Assembly (NCBI GenBank): GCA_013177855.1
Contig: JABLYA010000001.1
Coordinates: forward strand, 1-64,000
DNA from: Ignavibacteria bacterium
GTDB taxonomy: Bacteria > Bacteroidota > Ignavibacteria > Ch128b
Length of the DNA: 64,000 nt
Direction of reading: 5' to 3'
Part shown: one piece after another, positions 55,881-64,000 of the stretch
How positions within the stretch are numbered: position 1 is the first letter of the stretch
Layout of the letters: every line of letters starts with the position of its first letter
Made by a program: the position numbers and the translations under genes
Notes under the pieces: generated by a model
Seen by the model: only the letters and a program-made list of their open reading frames with translations
Told to the model about the DNA's origin: nothing
The model's database searches: none

Positions 55881-58800
55881 TTATTTAATCAAAGTTAATT
55901 TTTTGATTTGATTGAAGTTACCAGCAGATAATTTGTAGAAATAGATTCCAGAAGATAATGTTGAACCATCGAAGTCAACCTGGTGAATTCCGGCTTCAAG
56001 TTCTTTGTTAATTAATTCTGCGACTTTTTCACCAATTGAATTATAAACTGATAGGTTAACAAATACTTTTTCAGGAATAACGAATTGGATGACTGTCTTC
56101 GGATTAAAGGGATTAGGATAATTTTGCATTAGCTCATAACTCAAAGTATTTTTCCATTCTTTCAAAAGCAGTTTGTCAATTAGTGGGTTATCAATTGTAA
56201 TTGTCTTTCCTTCAGTTAAAATTTGGTTGAATAACTGCTGATTAATTGCATCAGTAATTTGATATGATTTACCATTTGAATTTCTTAGTGTGATTGAAAC
56301 TGGGAAATCGTTGGTTATTATTGAAATTAAATTTGCATCTGACAAATCACTTACAAATGAATTATTTATAAATCTAACATCAAAATTTCCAAATGGCGGT
56401 ATTGGTGGAAGTTCTGTTTCCAAATTTTTCTCGGTTTTACCAAGATAAAGTTTTGATGATGATTTGCCATTTGAAAATTCTAAAACAGACCAATTAAATT
56501 TTTCTAAATCAATTTTATCTATTGAAGAAATTTTTGCACCGGTCAAGTTTAATGTCAATGTTCCGTTCGCAGTAGATTTTACCCAATAACCTTTACCTTT
56601 TTCAAGTGTATTTGCGACAAAATAATTATTTGTGTATCCGTAAATATAGCCTGAAATAATATTTGGTGGGTTGGTGATTAGAGAACTTACCGGAATGCTT
56701 CCGTTTAATGAACCAATCAAATTCCATCCGTTTCTAAGTGGGACTGAAAGAGTAGTTAATCCATTGCCAATTAACTGAATATTTTGACCGGTTGGGAATT
56801 TAAGCCAGTAACCAAAACCAGGGTGCAATGTATCTTTAATCACATAATTTGTGGAGTAACCATAGGCAAATGAATTTGATGAGGGGAATAATTCGTCTTT
56901 CCGAACCTGTAAAGTTTGAATTGGTACAGAAATTAAATTCCATCCCGAGTTAACATTTATGGTTGAAGTTATCAAATATGTTGTATCGGTGATGGTAAGA
57001 TTAATGGGGATAATTAAATTTGATTTTGCAGAATCGTTGTGAGCGATGTTCATTTCCATTCTGTAATTTCCATTAATAAGCTCATTGGTATTAAAGAGAA
57101 GTTTTACTGACATTGAATTTCCATTTGAAATAATTCCTGAAACATTGTTGACTGAAAGCCAATCTGGTTCTTTTTGAATTTTAACCAACAAACTGTCGCT
57201 CACATAGGTTTGATTGTACGCAATAAGTAATCCATCGGTACCAGTTGCATTTTCAATACCAATTGTTGCGCTGTTAAGTGTTCCAACCATTCTAAGATAA
57301 CGATATATGATTGTCCCGCTTTTTTGAATTTCGATCTGAAATGTTACTCGAGTTGTTGCATCATTGTATCTCGGAACATTATTAAATTCTACAATAAATT
57401 TATCTGCAGTTTTGTAAACATATACATTTCCTCCTGAACCTGGATTTAAATCATCCCAGAAACCATAGATTGCATTATTGGGCGCTGCAGTTGAAGGAAT
57501 AGTTCCATTTGTGGGATATGTAGAAGAGAAATTTGTGAACCTTAAGTAACCATTACTTACAACTTCGACAGATGAATAATTTGTCCCATAGAATGGAAAT
57601 TGGAAATTTAAAGTTTGAGTTGAATATGAATCGTCCGTCAATGTTATAGGTGTACCTAAATCTGAAATTGTTGACCAGGAGAATCTTGGACCATTTGGCT
57701 CTCGACTATCTTTCCATCTATAACCAAATTGATCAGGTCCGCCGCTTCCAAGTATTGAAAAACCATTTCCAGATTTATTAATCAATTTATTTTCATTTGC
57801 TTCTTCACTTATATCTGGTTGTAAAAACATCATAAAACTTTTTGTTGGAAATGTATGATTTTGAAGACTAACATTAAATTGAAGAGTTGATGGTTGAGAA
57901 GAGTTATTAAATATTCTTACAGAATCCTGGAAAGTAATATTTGCTGGTTTAATTAAGTTTAAAGAATCTGGATTAACAGAAATCACAGGTTTAGAAAGAG
58001 TAGTGCCGCTTACGTTGTTTGATATTGGGCTCCAATTATTCCAGACATCCCTTGAGCGTATTGCGAAATAGTAAGTTGTGTTGAAAGCTAATTTATCTAT
58101 TAAAATCGATTGTGGTCTTCCAGCACTATCAGGATTTGGAGTATTTAGTACTTTTACCGCATTGTTAAATGCAACAGTATCAAGTATTGGTCCAGATGTA
58201 GAATATCGAATATCGTATTCAACAACACCACCAGGCGAATTATCAAATGGTGCTGTCCAGCTTAGTTTAATGTGATTAGAACCAATTTCAGAAACTTGAA
58301 GGTTAGTGATTTGAGTTGGTGGGACAGAATCACGATTTGCCAGATACAGGAAAGCAGCGTAAACATCAATCAATCCTTTACCATAAGTGTTATCTTCACC
58401 TGGGTCACCTAAATCAACAGCAGTATTGTAAAGTGCATACTTTAATTGTGTACCTGTTAAGTCGGGAAAAACTTGTTTTAATAAAGCAATTGCACCAGCA
58501 ACATGCGGAGAAGCCATTGATGTTCCTGACATTGTTGAATAACCTCCACCACGAACAGATGAACGGACGGAAGTTCCAGGTGCAACCACTTCAGGCTTAA
58601 TTAATAATGAACCTGTTCCTCCGCAAGTTGAAGGTCCTCGACTCGATGAGCTTGCGATTGGATAGCCTGAAGTATTTCCATTAATATTTCCAACTGCAAA
58701 TACATTAACTTCGTTTGTATTTATATTTTTTGGTTTGGTGATTGTTGAAGCACCAGGACCGTTATTTCCCGCTGAAAATACAATAGCTATTCCTGCAGCT

Positions 58801-59744
58801 TCAAGAGCATCGAAAGTTTGTTTGTAAATTCCAGTGCATTCATCTGTTGCGTCAGGATCATACCAGGAATTGCTGATAACATCGGGCATATCAGTTATTG
58901 TGTTTGGATTTCCGTCTGGGTTCATTGCCCATTGAAAAGCAGCAATTGATTTACTTGTATGAGGAGATGAGCAAATTGTTTTTGCTGCAATCCATTGTGC
59001 GTTTGGTGCAACTCCAATTGTATCGGTGCCGGCACGGCCTGTCATAATTCCCATTGTGTGAGTTCCATGATCATCGCAGTCAGTTGGAAATGTTGTATTT
59101 GTTTCAGGATCAAACCATGCTTGATTTGCTGGAACAAAATTTCCTCGCCATCTTGAATTAAGAGCTGGATGTGAACCTTCAACTCCAGTATCTATGTTCA
59201 TTACAAGTCTGCCTTCACCTGTAATTCCCATTTTCCATAATTTGTCTGCATTAATCACCCTTAATCCAATTTCAGAACCTTCAGTATTTTCTGGAGCTGG
59301 ACCTTCATTCACATAAGGATCTAATTGTAGTATTGCATCAAAGTCCATTAGTTCAATTTCTTCACTACCGGCTAGGTCCATGATCACATTCTTATTTGCT
59401 TCGACCATTATCAAGTTTGTAATCCAGAAACTCTGAAATTGTTTTACTTCTCCTGAGTTGAGTTTCGCATTCAAATAATTAATTAATCTTGATTGTGTTG
59501 AATTTGCTTTTTCCTGTAAGGTTGTAATTACTATATAAGCTCTTTGCTGAGGAGTTGCTTTTATATCATATAAAAATTTATCAAGCTCTTCTATGTCCAC
59601 TCTATCTTTAAGTAAACAAAGAACTCGTAAATATTCGATGTTTGACATATTGTTTAATTTGTACTCCAACCTTGGAGTCAACTTTGCTTGTGCGAAAAGA
59701 TTTATTGAAAGAATGAATGACAAAAGAAAAAAGAAATTTTTCAT
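55881..59744 (-). CDS. Subtilisin-like S8 serine peptidase with T9SS sorting domain
   Basis: 1287 residues from ATG 59744 (GAGGTG 6 bases upstream; a GTG at 59756 would add four). Signal peptide about 1-19, then an inhibitor-like prodomain to about 130. Catalytic triad: Asp near 184 (NIDTGVEGSH), His near 225 (DDHGTHTMGI), Ser near 409 (SGTSMASPHVAG). Then a fibronectin type III domain (about 480-585), several beta-sandwich segments and a type A sorting domain (NYPNPFNPKTVIQF, SGIYFYKL). Secreted via T9SS as a protease or autolytic adhesin. Confidence 0.93.
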   Translation of the reverse strand: MKNFFFLLSFILSINLFAQAKLTPRLEYKLNNMSNIEYLRVLCLLKDRVDIEELDKFLYDIKATPQQRAYIVITTLQEKANSTQSRLINYLNAKLNSGEVKQFQSFWITNLIMVEANKNVIMDLAGSEEIELMDFDAILQLDPYVNEGPAPENTEGSEIGLRVINADKLWKMGITGEGRLVMNIDTGVEGSHPALNSRWRGNFVPANQAWFDPETNTTFPTDCDDHGTHTMGIMTGRAGTDTIGVAPNAQWIAAKTICSSPHTSKSIAAFQWAMNPDGNPNTITDMPDVISNSWYDPDATDECTGIYKQTFDALEAAGIAIVFSAGNNGPGASTITKPKNINTNEVNVFAVGNINGNTSGYPIASSSSRGPSTCGGTGSLLIKPEVVAPGTSVRSSVRGGGYSTMSGTSMASPHVAGAIALLKQVFPDLTGTQLKYALYNTAVDLGDPGEDNTYGKGLIDVYAAFLYLANRDSVPPTQITNLQVSEIGSNHIKLSWTAPFDNSPGGVVEYDIRYSTSGPILDTVAFNNAVKVLNTPNPDSAGRPQSILIDKLAFNTTYYFAIRSRDVWNNWSPISNNVSGTTLSKPVISVNPDSLNLIKPANITFQDSVRIFNNSSQPSTLQFNVSLQNHTFPTKSFMMFLQPDISEEANENKLINKSGNGFSILGSGGPDQFGYRWKDSREPNGPRFSWSTISDLGTPITLTDDSYSTQTLNFQFPFYGTNYSSVEVVSNGYLRFTNFSSTYPTNGTIPSTAAPNNAIYGFWDDLNPGSGGNVYVYKTADKFIVEFNNVPRYNDATTRVTFQIEIQKSGTIIYRYLRMVGTLNSATIGIENATGTDGLLIAYNQTYVSDSLLVKIQKEPDWLSVNNVSGIISNGNSMSVKLLFNTNELINGNYRMEMNIAHNDSAKSNLIIPINLTITDTTYLITSTINVNSGWNLISVPIQTLQVRKDELFPSSNSFAYGYSTNYVIKDTLHPGFGYWLKFPTGQNIQLIGNGLTTLSVPLRNGWNLIGSLNGSIPVSSLITNPPNIISGYIYGYTNNYFVANTLEKGKGYWVKSTANGTLTLNLTGAKISSIDKIDLEKFNWSVLEFSNGKSSSKLYLGKTEKNLETELPPIPPFGNFDVRFINNSFVSDLSDANLISIITNDFPVSITLRNSNGKSYQITDAINQQLFNQILTEGKTITIDNPLIDKLLLKEWKNTLSYELMQNYPNPFNPKTVIQFVIPEKVFVNLSVYNSIGEKVAELINKELEAGIHQVDFDGSTLSSGIYFYKLSAGNFNQIKKLTLIK

Positions 59745-60106
59745 TAGACACCTCACTTGGTTTAAAATTTGATTTTTTTAATGATACAAATTTAAAATAT
59801 AAAAATCTACTAATTTAATTAAAAAAATTCCGAGAAATTTTATTATAAGGCATCAAATCCTATCAAAGTAAAAAAGGAAACAAAAACAAAAGTAAAAATA
59901 TGGAAAAAATTTAACAGCTATTGAAACTAATATAGATTTTTAATACTTTTTATCAGCTATTTTAACTTTTGCATACAGGAAATCTACTAAATGTTCAGTC
60001 TTTATTTCAAACTATACATGCAAAAAAGAAATTCTATTTTTAGCCTTATATCGGGTTAAAAGCATAATGATAATTTTAGTAGAAATTAATAAAAAAGGAG
60101 GTTAAC
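59745..60106. promoter_or_regulatory. Divergent intergenic region with strong ribosome site
   Basis: This 362-base AT-rich stretch separates two divergently transcribed T9SS cargo genes and must contain both promoters, though I could not place them. A full AAGGAGG Shine-Dalgarno at 60095-60101 precedes ATG 60107 by 5 bases; such a strong site is rare in this window. Confidence 0.6.
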
Positions 60107-62980
60107 ATGAAATCTTTAATTTATAGTAAAAGCAAGTTTTTAATACTTGCTTTTTTTTGTTTTTATTTTCTTATAATAACCACTTTAAATTCCCAAACAT
60201 TCGATATAGTTAAATTCCAATTTTCAGATACTACAATTGTTGATGCTCAATTAGTTAATCTAGAGAATAGTATTATGTTAATTTATGTCAAAAATAACAA
60301 TATATTTTCATCAAAATCAGAGAATTTTGGTCAGAATTGGTCAGAACCGATTTTAATTAAAAGTATAAGTTCGTTGAGTAGTATTAAGTTCTCTGCATTA
60401 AGAACAAATACAGGTCGATTAATTATAGTTTTTTTACAAGGAAGTAATATTAAAATGATTTATTCTGATGACAGCGGCAATTCTTGGTCTAATGAGTTAA
60501 TAGTTGGTACTTACCTTTCAATAAGTGAAATAATGGTAACTCAAATACAGGATAATGTACTTTGGCTTACTTTTATAAAAGGAAGTAATTTGTATTATAT
60601 AATAAGTAATGATAATGGTAATACATGGGGTAACGCAACTGTTTTTCTTTCAAATGTTAATGCTAAGTCTTTTTCCATAAAATCTACAGGTGATAATAAA
60701 TTAATTGCGGTATTTCAGAAAAGTTCATCTGGCAATCAGGATATTCTTATATCATATAGCTATGATAATGGAAATAATTGGTCAACACCAATATATGTTT
60801 TAAACTCTGAGTTAAACGAAGAAAAACCAAGGCTTTTTTTAGATACACAAGGTTTTATTGGGTTAATTTATCAGGTACAAAAACCATTACCAGTTTATGG
60901 AATTTATCAGTACGATATTCATTATATTTTAAGTTCAGATGGTGGAACTACTTGGTCACCATCATTTCAATTTACAAGATATGTTGATGATGATATTTTA
61001 TTGGGCGCTGAACAAATTCAAAATGAAATAATGATCTCATTTTTTACAACACGGTTTTCAGGTTTACGCAAAAAAGATTTGGCTACTGGTTTCTTAAATC
61101 TATCTCATGATTCATTTCCACCACCAGTTATATATAATGTTTTATTTTCTAATATTGATTTAGCTAAATCAACTTTATCAATAAAAGTATTTACATATGA
61201 TGATAATGGGATTCAAGAAGTTAAAGTCGAAGTTCCCAATATGGGTATTTTTTATCTTTACGATGATGGTCTTCATAACGATAGTTTAGCTGGTGATTAT
61301 ATTTTTGGAAATAGCATTAAATATAGATTTGTAAATGCTATAACTATCAACAACATTAAAATACCAATAAGAAATAATGGAGTGATTGCTGATGATCGTT
61401 TTTCATTAAATTTAACAATTATTGTTAGGGATATTGATAATAAATCAAATTTCGTAGAAAAGCAATTAACTTTTAATGAAGGAGCTTTTTTTGAAGGGAA
61501 TTCTATTTTATTCTCTAGTGGTTTTATGCTTTCAGGTTATTCAAATGATACAATGTGGGCTAATGGTGTTGCTACATCATCGAGAATTTTAGACTACCAA
61601 TCTGGTCCGGTGGGTTCAAATCCAAATGATCCAAAAAACAAATTATATTTTATTAAAAAAGATGATCCACCTTTTGGTGATTCATGGCAAAATTGGAGAG
61701 ATGCTGTATCATCAGGAGCTTATTTTTATGATGGAGATAATGATGGTATTTATAACCCTATCGATAAAAATGGAAATGGAAGATGGGACCCCAATGAAGA
61801 TATGCCGGATATTTTAGGGGATGAAACTGCATGGTGTGTCTATAATGATGGTATAAGTGCAAATAATAGACGTTTTAGTGATGTAACCCCTAAAGGTATT
61901 GAAATAAGGCAAACTGTATTCGCGTCAAATAAAACAGGGTTCGAGAATACAATACTTGTAAGATATTCAATTTTAAATAAAGGAACTATATCATCTGTTT
62001 TGGATAGTGTCTATTTTTCTATTTGGGCTGATGCAGATATTGGTGACTATAATGATGATTTAGCTGGATGTGATACCCTATTACAATCTGGATATGCATA
62101 TAACCAGGGGTCTGATTCATATTATGGATTTAATCCCCCTGCATTTTTTATTACACTTCTCCAAGGTCCAAAAAAATTTACTGGAAATTATTCTGATACA
62201 GCATATAATAATCGTGGAATGCTACTTGGTAAACAAGTTTTTGTTGGTTATAAGAACCTGCGTCCTTCTTCTTTTATGCATTATTATCAATCTCAACCGG
62301 TTGATTTAAGCGATCCACAATCTCGTTTTGAGGCTCGTAATTATATTTTAGCATTAACTAAATCTGGCAATTTAATTAATCCATGTAATTGGTCTTATGG
62401 TATTGTAGTAGGTGGAGTAATTTGTAATTCAATTAATCCGAGATATCTTTATTCAGGTGATCCGGTATTAAATTTTGGGTGGATTAATTCGTTTGCCGGT
62501 GATCAAAGAATAATGTTGAATACAGGTCCTTTTCAACTTAAAATCAACGAGCCAGTTGATTTAATAGTGAGTTATACTGTTGGAAGGGGAAATGACGATA
62601 TGAATTCTATTACAATAGCTCGAGAATATGTAAATTCTGTTATTAACGAATATAATAGGAATTTTGGTACTATAACCTCGGTAGAAAATGACCAGTATGT
62701 AAATAACCGTTTAGAATTTAAGTTAGAGCAAAATTTCCCCAATCCCTTTAATTCAAGTACTGTAATAAGATGGCAATCAGCTGAAAGAGGTCGGATGTCG
62801 CTGGCTATTTACGATATTCTCGGTCGTCATCTAGCTACACTCGTAGATGAGGAAAGGAATCCCGGATCTTATTACGAAACTTTAGATGCTAATAAATATA
62901 ATTTATCTTCAGGTGTCTATTTTTATACATTAACTATCAATAGACATAAAGCAACTAAAAAGCTTTTATTAATAAAATAA
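60107..62980 (+). CDS. Sialidase/BNR-fold T9SS cargo protein
   Basis: 957 residues. Signal peptide about 1-30. Residues 40-330 show repeated S-x-D-x-G-x-x-W Asp-box motifs (SDDSGNSWSNE, SNDNGNTWGN, SYDNGNNWSTP, SSDGGTTWSPS), giving a sialidase-like beta-propeller. A beta-sandwich with a short acidic stretch (DNDGIYNPIDKNGNGRWDPN) follows, then a large unassigned domain and a T9SS type A sorting domain (QNFPNPFNSSTVIRW, SGVYFYTL). It may bind or cleave glycans at the surface; catalytic sialidase arginines are not evident, so binding is likelier. A terminator follows. Confidence 0.85.
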   Translation: MKSLIYSKSKFLILAFFCFYFLIITTLNSQTFDIVKFQFSDTTIVDAQLVNLENSIMLIYVKNNNIFSSKSENFGQNWSEPILIKSISSLSSIKFSALRTNTGRLIIVFLQGSNIKMIYSDDSGNSWSNELIVGTYLSISEIMVTQIQDNVLWLTFIKGSNLYYIISNDNGNTWGNATVFLSNVNAKSFSIKSTGDNKLIAVFQKSSSGNQDILISYSYDNGNNWSTPIYVLNSELNEEKPRLFLDTQGFIGLIYQVQKPLPVYGIYQYDIHYILSSDGGTTWSPSFQFTRYVDDDILLGAEQIQNEIMISFFTTRFSGLRKKDLATGFLNLSHDSFPPPVIYNVLFSNIDLAKSTLSIKVFTYDDNGIQEVKVEVPNMGIFYLYDDGLHNDSLAGDYIFGNSIKYRFVNAITINNIKIPIRNNGVIADDRFSLNLTIIVRDIDNKSNFVEKQLTFNEGAFFEGNSILFSSGFMLSGYSNDTMWANGVATSSRILDYQSGPVGSNPNDPKNKLYFIKKDDPPFGDSWQNWRDAVSSGAYFYDGDNDGIYNPIDKNGNGRWDPNEDMPDILGDETAWCVYNDGISANNRRFSDVTPKGIEIRQTVFASNKTGFENTILVRYSILNKGTISSVLDSVYFSIWADADIGDYNDDLAGCDTLLQSGYAYNQGSDSYYGFNPPAFFITLLQGPKKFTGNYSDTAYNNRGMLLGKQVFVGYKNLRPSSFMHYYQSQPVDLSDPQSRFEARNYILALTKSGNLINPCNWSYGIVVGGVICNSINPRYLYSGDPVLNFGWINSFAGDQRIMLNTGPFQLKINEPVDLIVSYTVGRGNDDMNSITIAREYVNSVINEYNRNFGTITSVENDQYVNNRLEFKLEQNFPNPFNSSTVIRWQSAERGRMSLAIYDILGRHLATLVDEERNPGSYYETLDANKYNLSSGVYFYTLTINRHKATKKLLLIK

Positions 62981-63042
62981 GTGACAAGGTAATAGATATT
63001 AAATACTGTTTAGCTCTCTATTTGGATATTAATTTCTGAAAC

Positions 63043-63075
63043 AAAAAAAAGCCACCATGATGGTGGCTTTTTTAT
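63043..63075 (+). terminator. Terminator between convergent genes
   Basis: Stem AAAAGCCACCAT/ATGGTGGCTTTT with no loop to speak of and T runs on both strands; it lies between the 3' ends of the T9SS gene and the dehydrogenase gene and probably serves both. Confidence 0.9.
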
Positions 63076-63097
63076 ACAAGTTTGATTATGATTTAAT

Positions 63098-64000
63098 TTA
63101 ATACTGTGCTAATTTCAACGCTGCATTATAGATATCATCAACCTGTGGTAAAATTGCGTTTTCCAGAATTTTTGAGAAAGCAACTGGTGTATCTTTGCCA
63201 CCAACTCTCATCACAGGTGCATCGAGATATTCGAATGCGTATTCAGCAATTAGAGCTGCAACTTCACCGCCAAATCCACCAGTTAATTTATCTTCGTGAA
63301 CGACCAAAGCTTTTCCAGTCTTTTTAACAGTCTGGAAAATTGCTGTTTTATCAAGCGGTGCTAAGCTTCTCAAATCAAGAACTTCGACATCAATATTATG
63401 CTCTTCTTTTAATCTCTTTGCAGCTCTTAATGACCAATGAACTGTTGTACCATAAGTGATAATTGATAAGTCGTTTCCGACTCTTCTAACTCGTGCACGA
63501 CCAAATGGGAAGCAATAATTTTTAGGTGGTCTTGGTGTGGCTGCAAATGGTTGATTGTATAAGAATTTTGGTTCAAGATATAAAGTAACTCCTCGATTTC
63601 GCATTGCGCATCTTAAAAGTCCAACAGCATCATCCGCAAACGAAGGAACAACCACCCTTAAACCTGGAAGGGAAGTAAAGACTGCTTCAAGATTTTGTGA
63701 GTGATAAAGTCCACCGCCAATATAACCACCTGATGCAAGTCTAATAACTACATTCGGGACAAATTTCCCATAACTTCTCCAATAGTCATGTGAGAGCTCA
63801 ATTAATTGTTCCATTGCTGGCCAGAAATAATCTGCGAATTGTGCACCTTCAACAACTACAACGATATCATCACGATATCTTGAGAAACCTTCTGCTGTTC
63901 CAACGATAAAATCTTCAGCCAGTGGTGCGTTAAATACTCTTTTTTCACCAAATTCTTGAAGCATTCCTTTTGTAACATTGAACACTCCGCCCTTATCCTT
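63098..64000 (-). CDS. 2-oxoacid dehydrogenase E1, beta-subunit-like region (partial)
   Basis: Reading is open to the window edge (KDKGGVFNVTKGM), so the true start lies outside and only about 300 C-terminal residues are seen. FNAPLAEDFIVGTAEGF, GGYIGGGLYHSQNLEAVFTS and PGLRVVVPSFADDAVGLL match the pyruvate/branched-chain dehydrogenase beta subunit. LSIITYGTTVHWSLRAAKRL and VVHEDKLTGGFGGEVAAL mark the transketolase C-terminal domain. It may be the C-terminal half of a fused alpha-beta E1 protein; the sequence here cannot tell. It decarboxylates a 2-oxoacid with thiamine diphosphate. Confidence 0.93.
   Translation of the reverse strand, partial: KDKGGVFNVTKGMLQEFGEKRVFNAPLAEDFIVGTAEGFSRYRDDIVVVVEGAQFADYFWPAMEQLIELSHDYWRSYGKFVPNVVIRLASGGYIGGGLYHSQNLEAVFTSLPGLRVVVPSFADDAVGLLRCAMRNRGVTLYLEPKFLYNQPFAATPRPPKNYCFPFGRARVRRVGNDLSIITYGTTVHWSLRAAKRLKEEHNIDVEVLDLRSLAPLDKTAIFQTVKKTGKALVVHEDKLTGGFGGEVAALIAEYAFEYLDAPVMRVGGKDTPVAFSKILENAILPQVDDIYNAALKLAQY

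Overview
The window is AT-rich and fits a member of the Ignavibacteriota (Bacteroidota/Chlorobi side). Six genes end in a type IX secretion (T9SS) type A sorting domain of the YPNPFNP / GIYF-GVYF kind, strong Shine-Dalgarno sites are scarce, and the intergenic regions carry very dense families of hairpin-forming repeats. The lineage call is inferred from these traits; no rRNA or marker gene is present.

Layout. 1-2570: a compact three-gene operon (sigma-70-like protein, small charged protein, ImmA/IrrE metallopeptidase) embedded in ACACGGAT-type repeats. 2571-3950: a repeat mosaic. 3951-4247: a broken GDP-fucose synthase. 4447-37167: about 33 kb of nearly uninterrupted + strand genes for surface polysaccharide: a CDP-sugar branch (glucose-1-phosphate cytidylyltransferase, CDP-glucose 4,6-dehydratase, 3,5-epimerase, aminotransferase), glycosyltransferases, an O-antigen polymerase/ligase, a flippase, two FemAB-like proteins, a UDP-GlcNAc 2-epimerase, a fused dehydrogenase/Gfo oxidoreductase, a fused PssD-PssE glycosyltransferase, two oxidoreductase/aminotransferase pairs plus a WbpD-like acetyltransferase (diamino-sugar acids), a PgpA-like phosphatase, an ATP-grasp ligase, two deacetylases and a WbaP-type initiating transferase. 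At least two degraded genes lie inside the cluster. 37168-38400: a GxxExxY nuclease-like gene enclosed by CGCAGATT-type repeats. 38421-45951: a Wzi-like outer membrane protein, three T9SS cargo genes (one with a nonsense codon) sharing an almost identical C-terminal module, a 21-bp tandem repeat array and a short sugar transferase. 45952-48439: 2.4 kb of hairpin repeats without a gene. 48440-53174: housekeeping genes (M1 peptidase, LpxH-like phosphatase, PBP1A). 53175-54114: repeat mosaic similar to 2621-3700. 54115-63985: PafA-like phosphatase, subtilisin-like T9SS protease, a large T9SS sialidase-fold protein and the 3' part of an E1 2-oxoacid dehydrogenase gene running off the end.

How it fits together. 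The large cluster should make nucleotide-activated deoxy and diacetamido sugars, assemble them on undecaprenyl phosphate (34190 gene), flip and polymerise the unit (13312 and 10209 genes) and display it with help of the Wzi-like protein. Because T9SS type A cargo is anchored in Porphyromonas gingivalis to A-LPS through a diamino-glucuronic-acid-derived sugar made by WbpB/WbpE(PorR)/WbpD-type enzymes, part of this cluster may supply the anchor for the T9SS cargo encoded next to it; this is inference.
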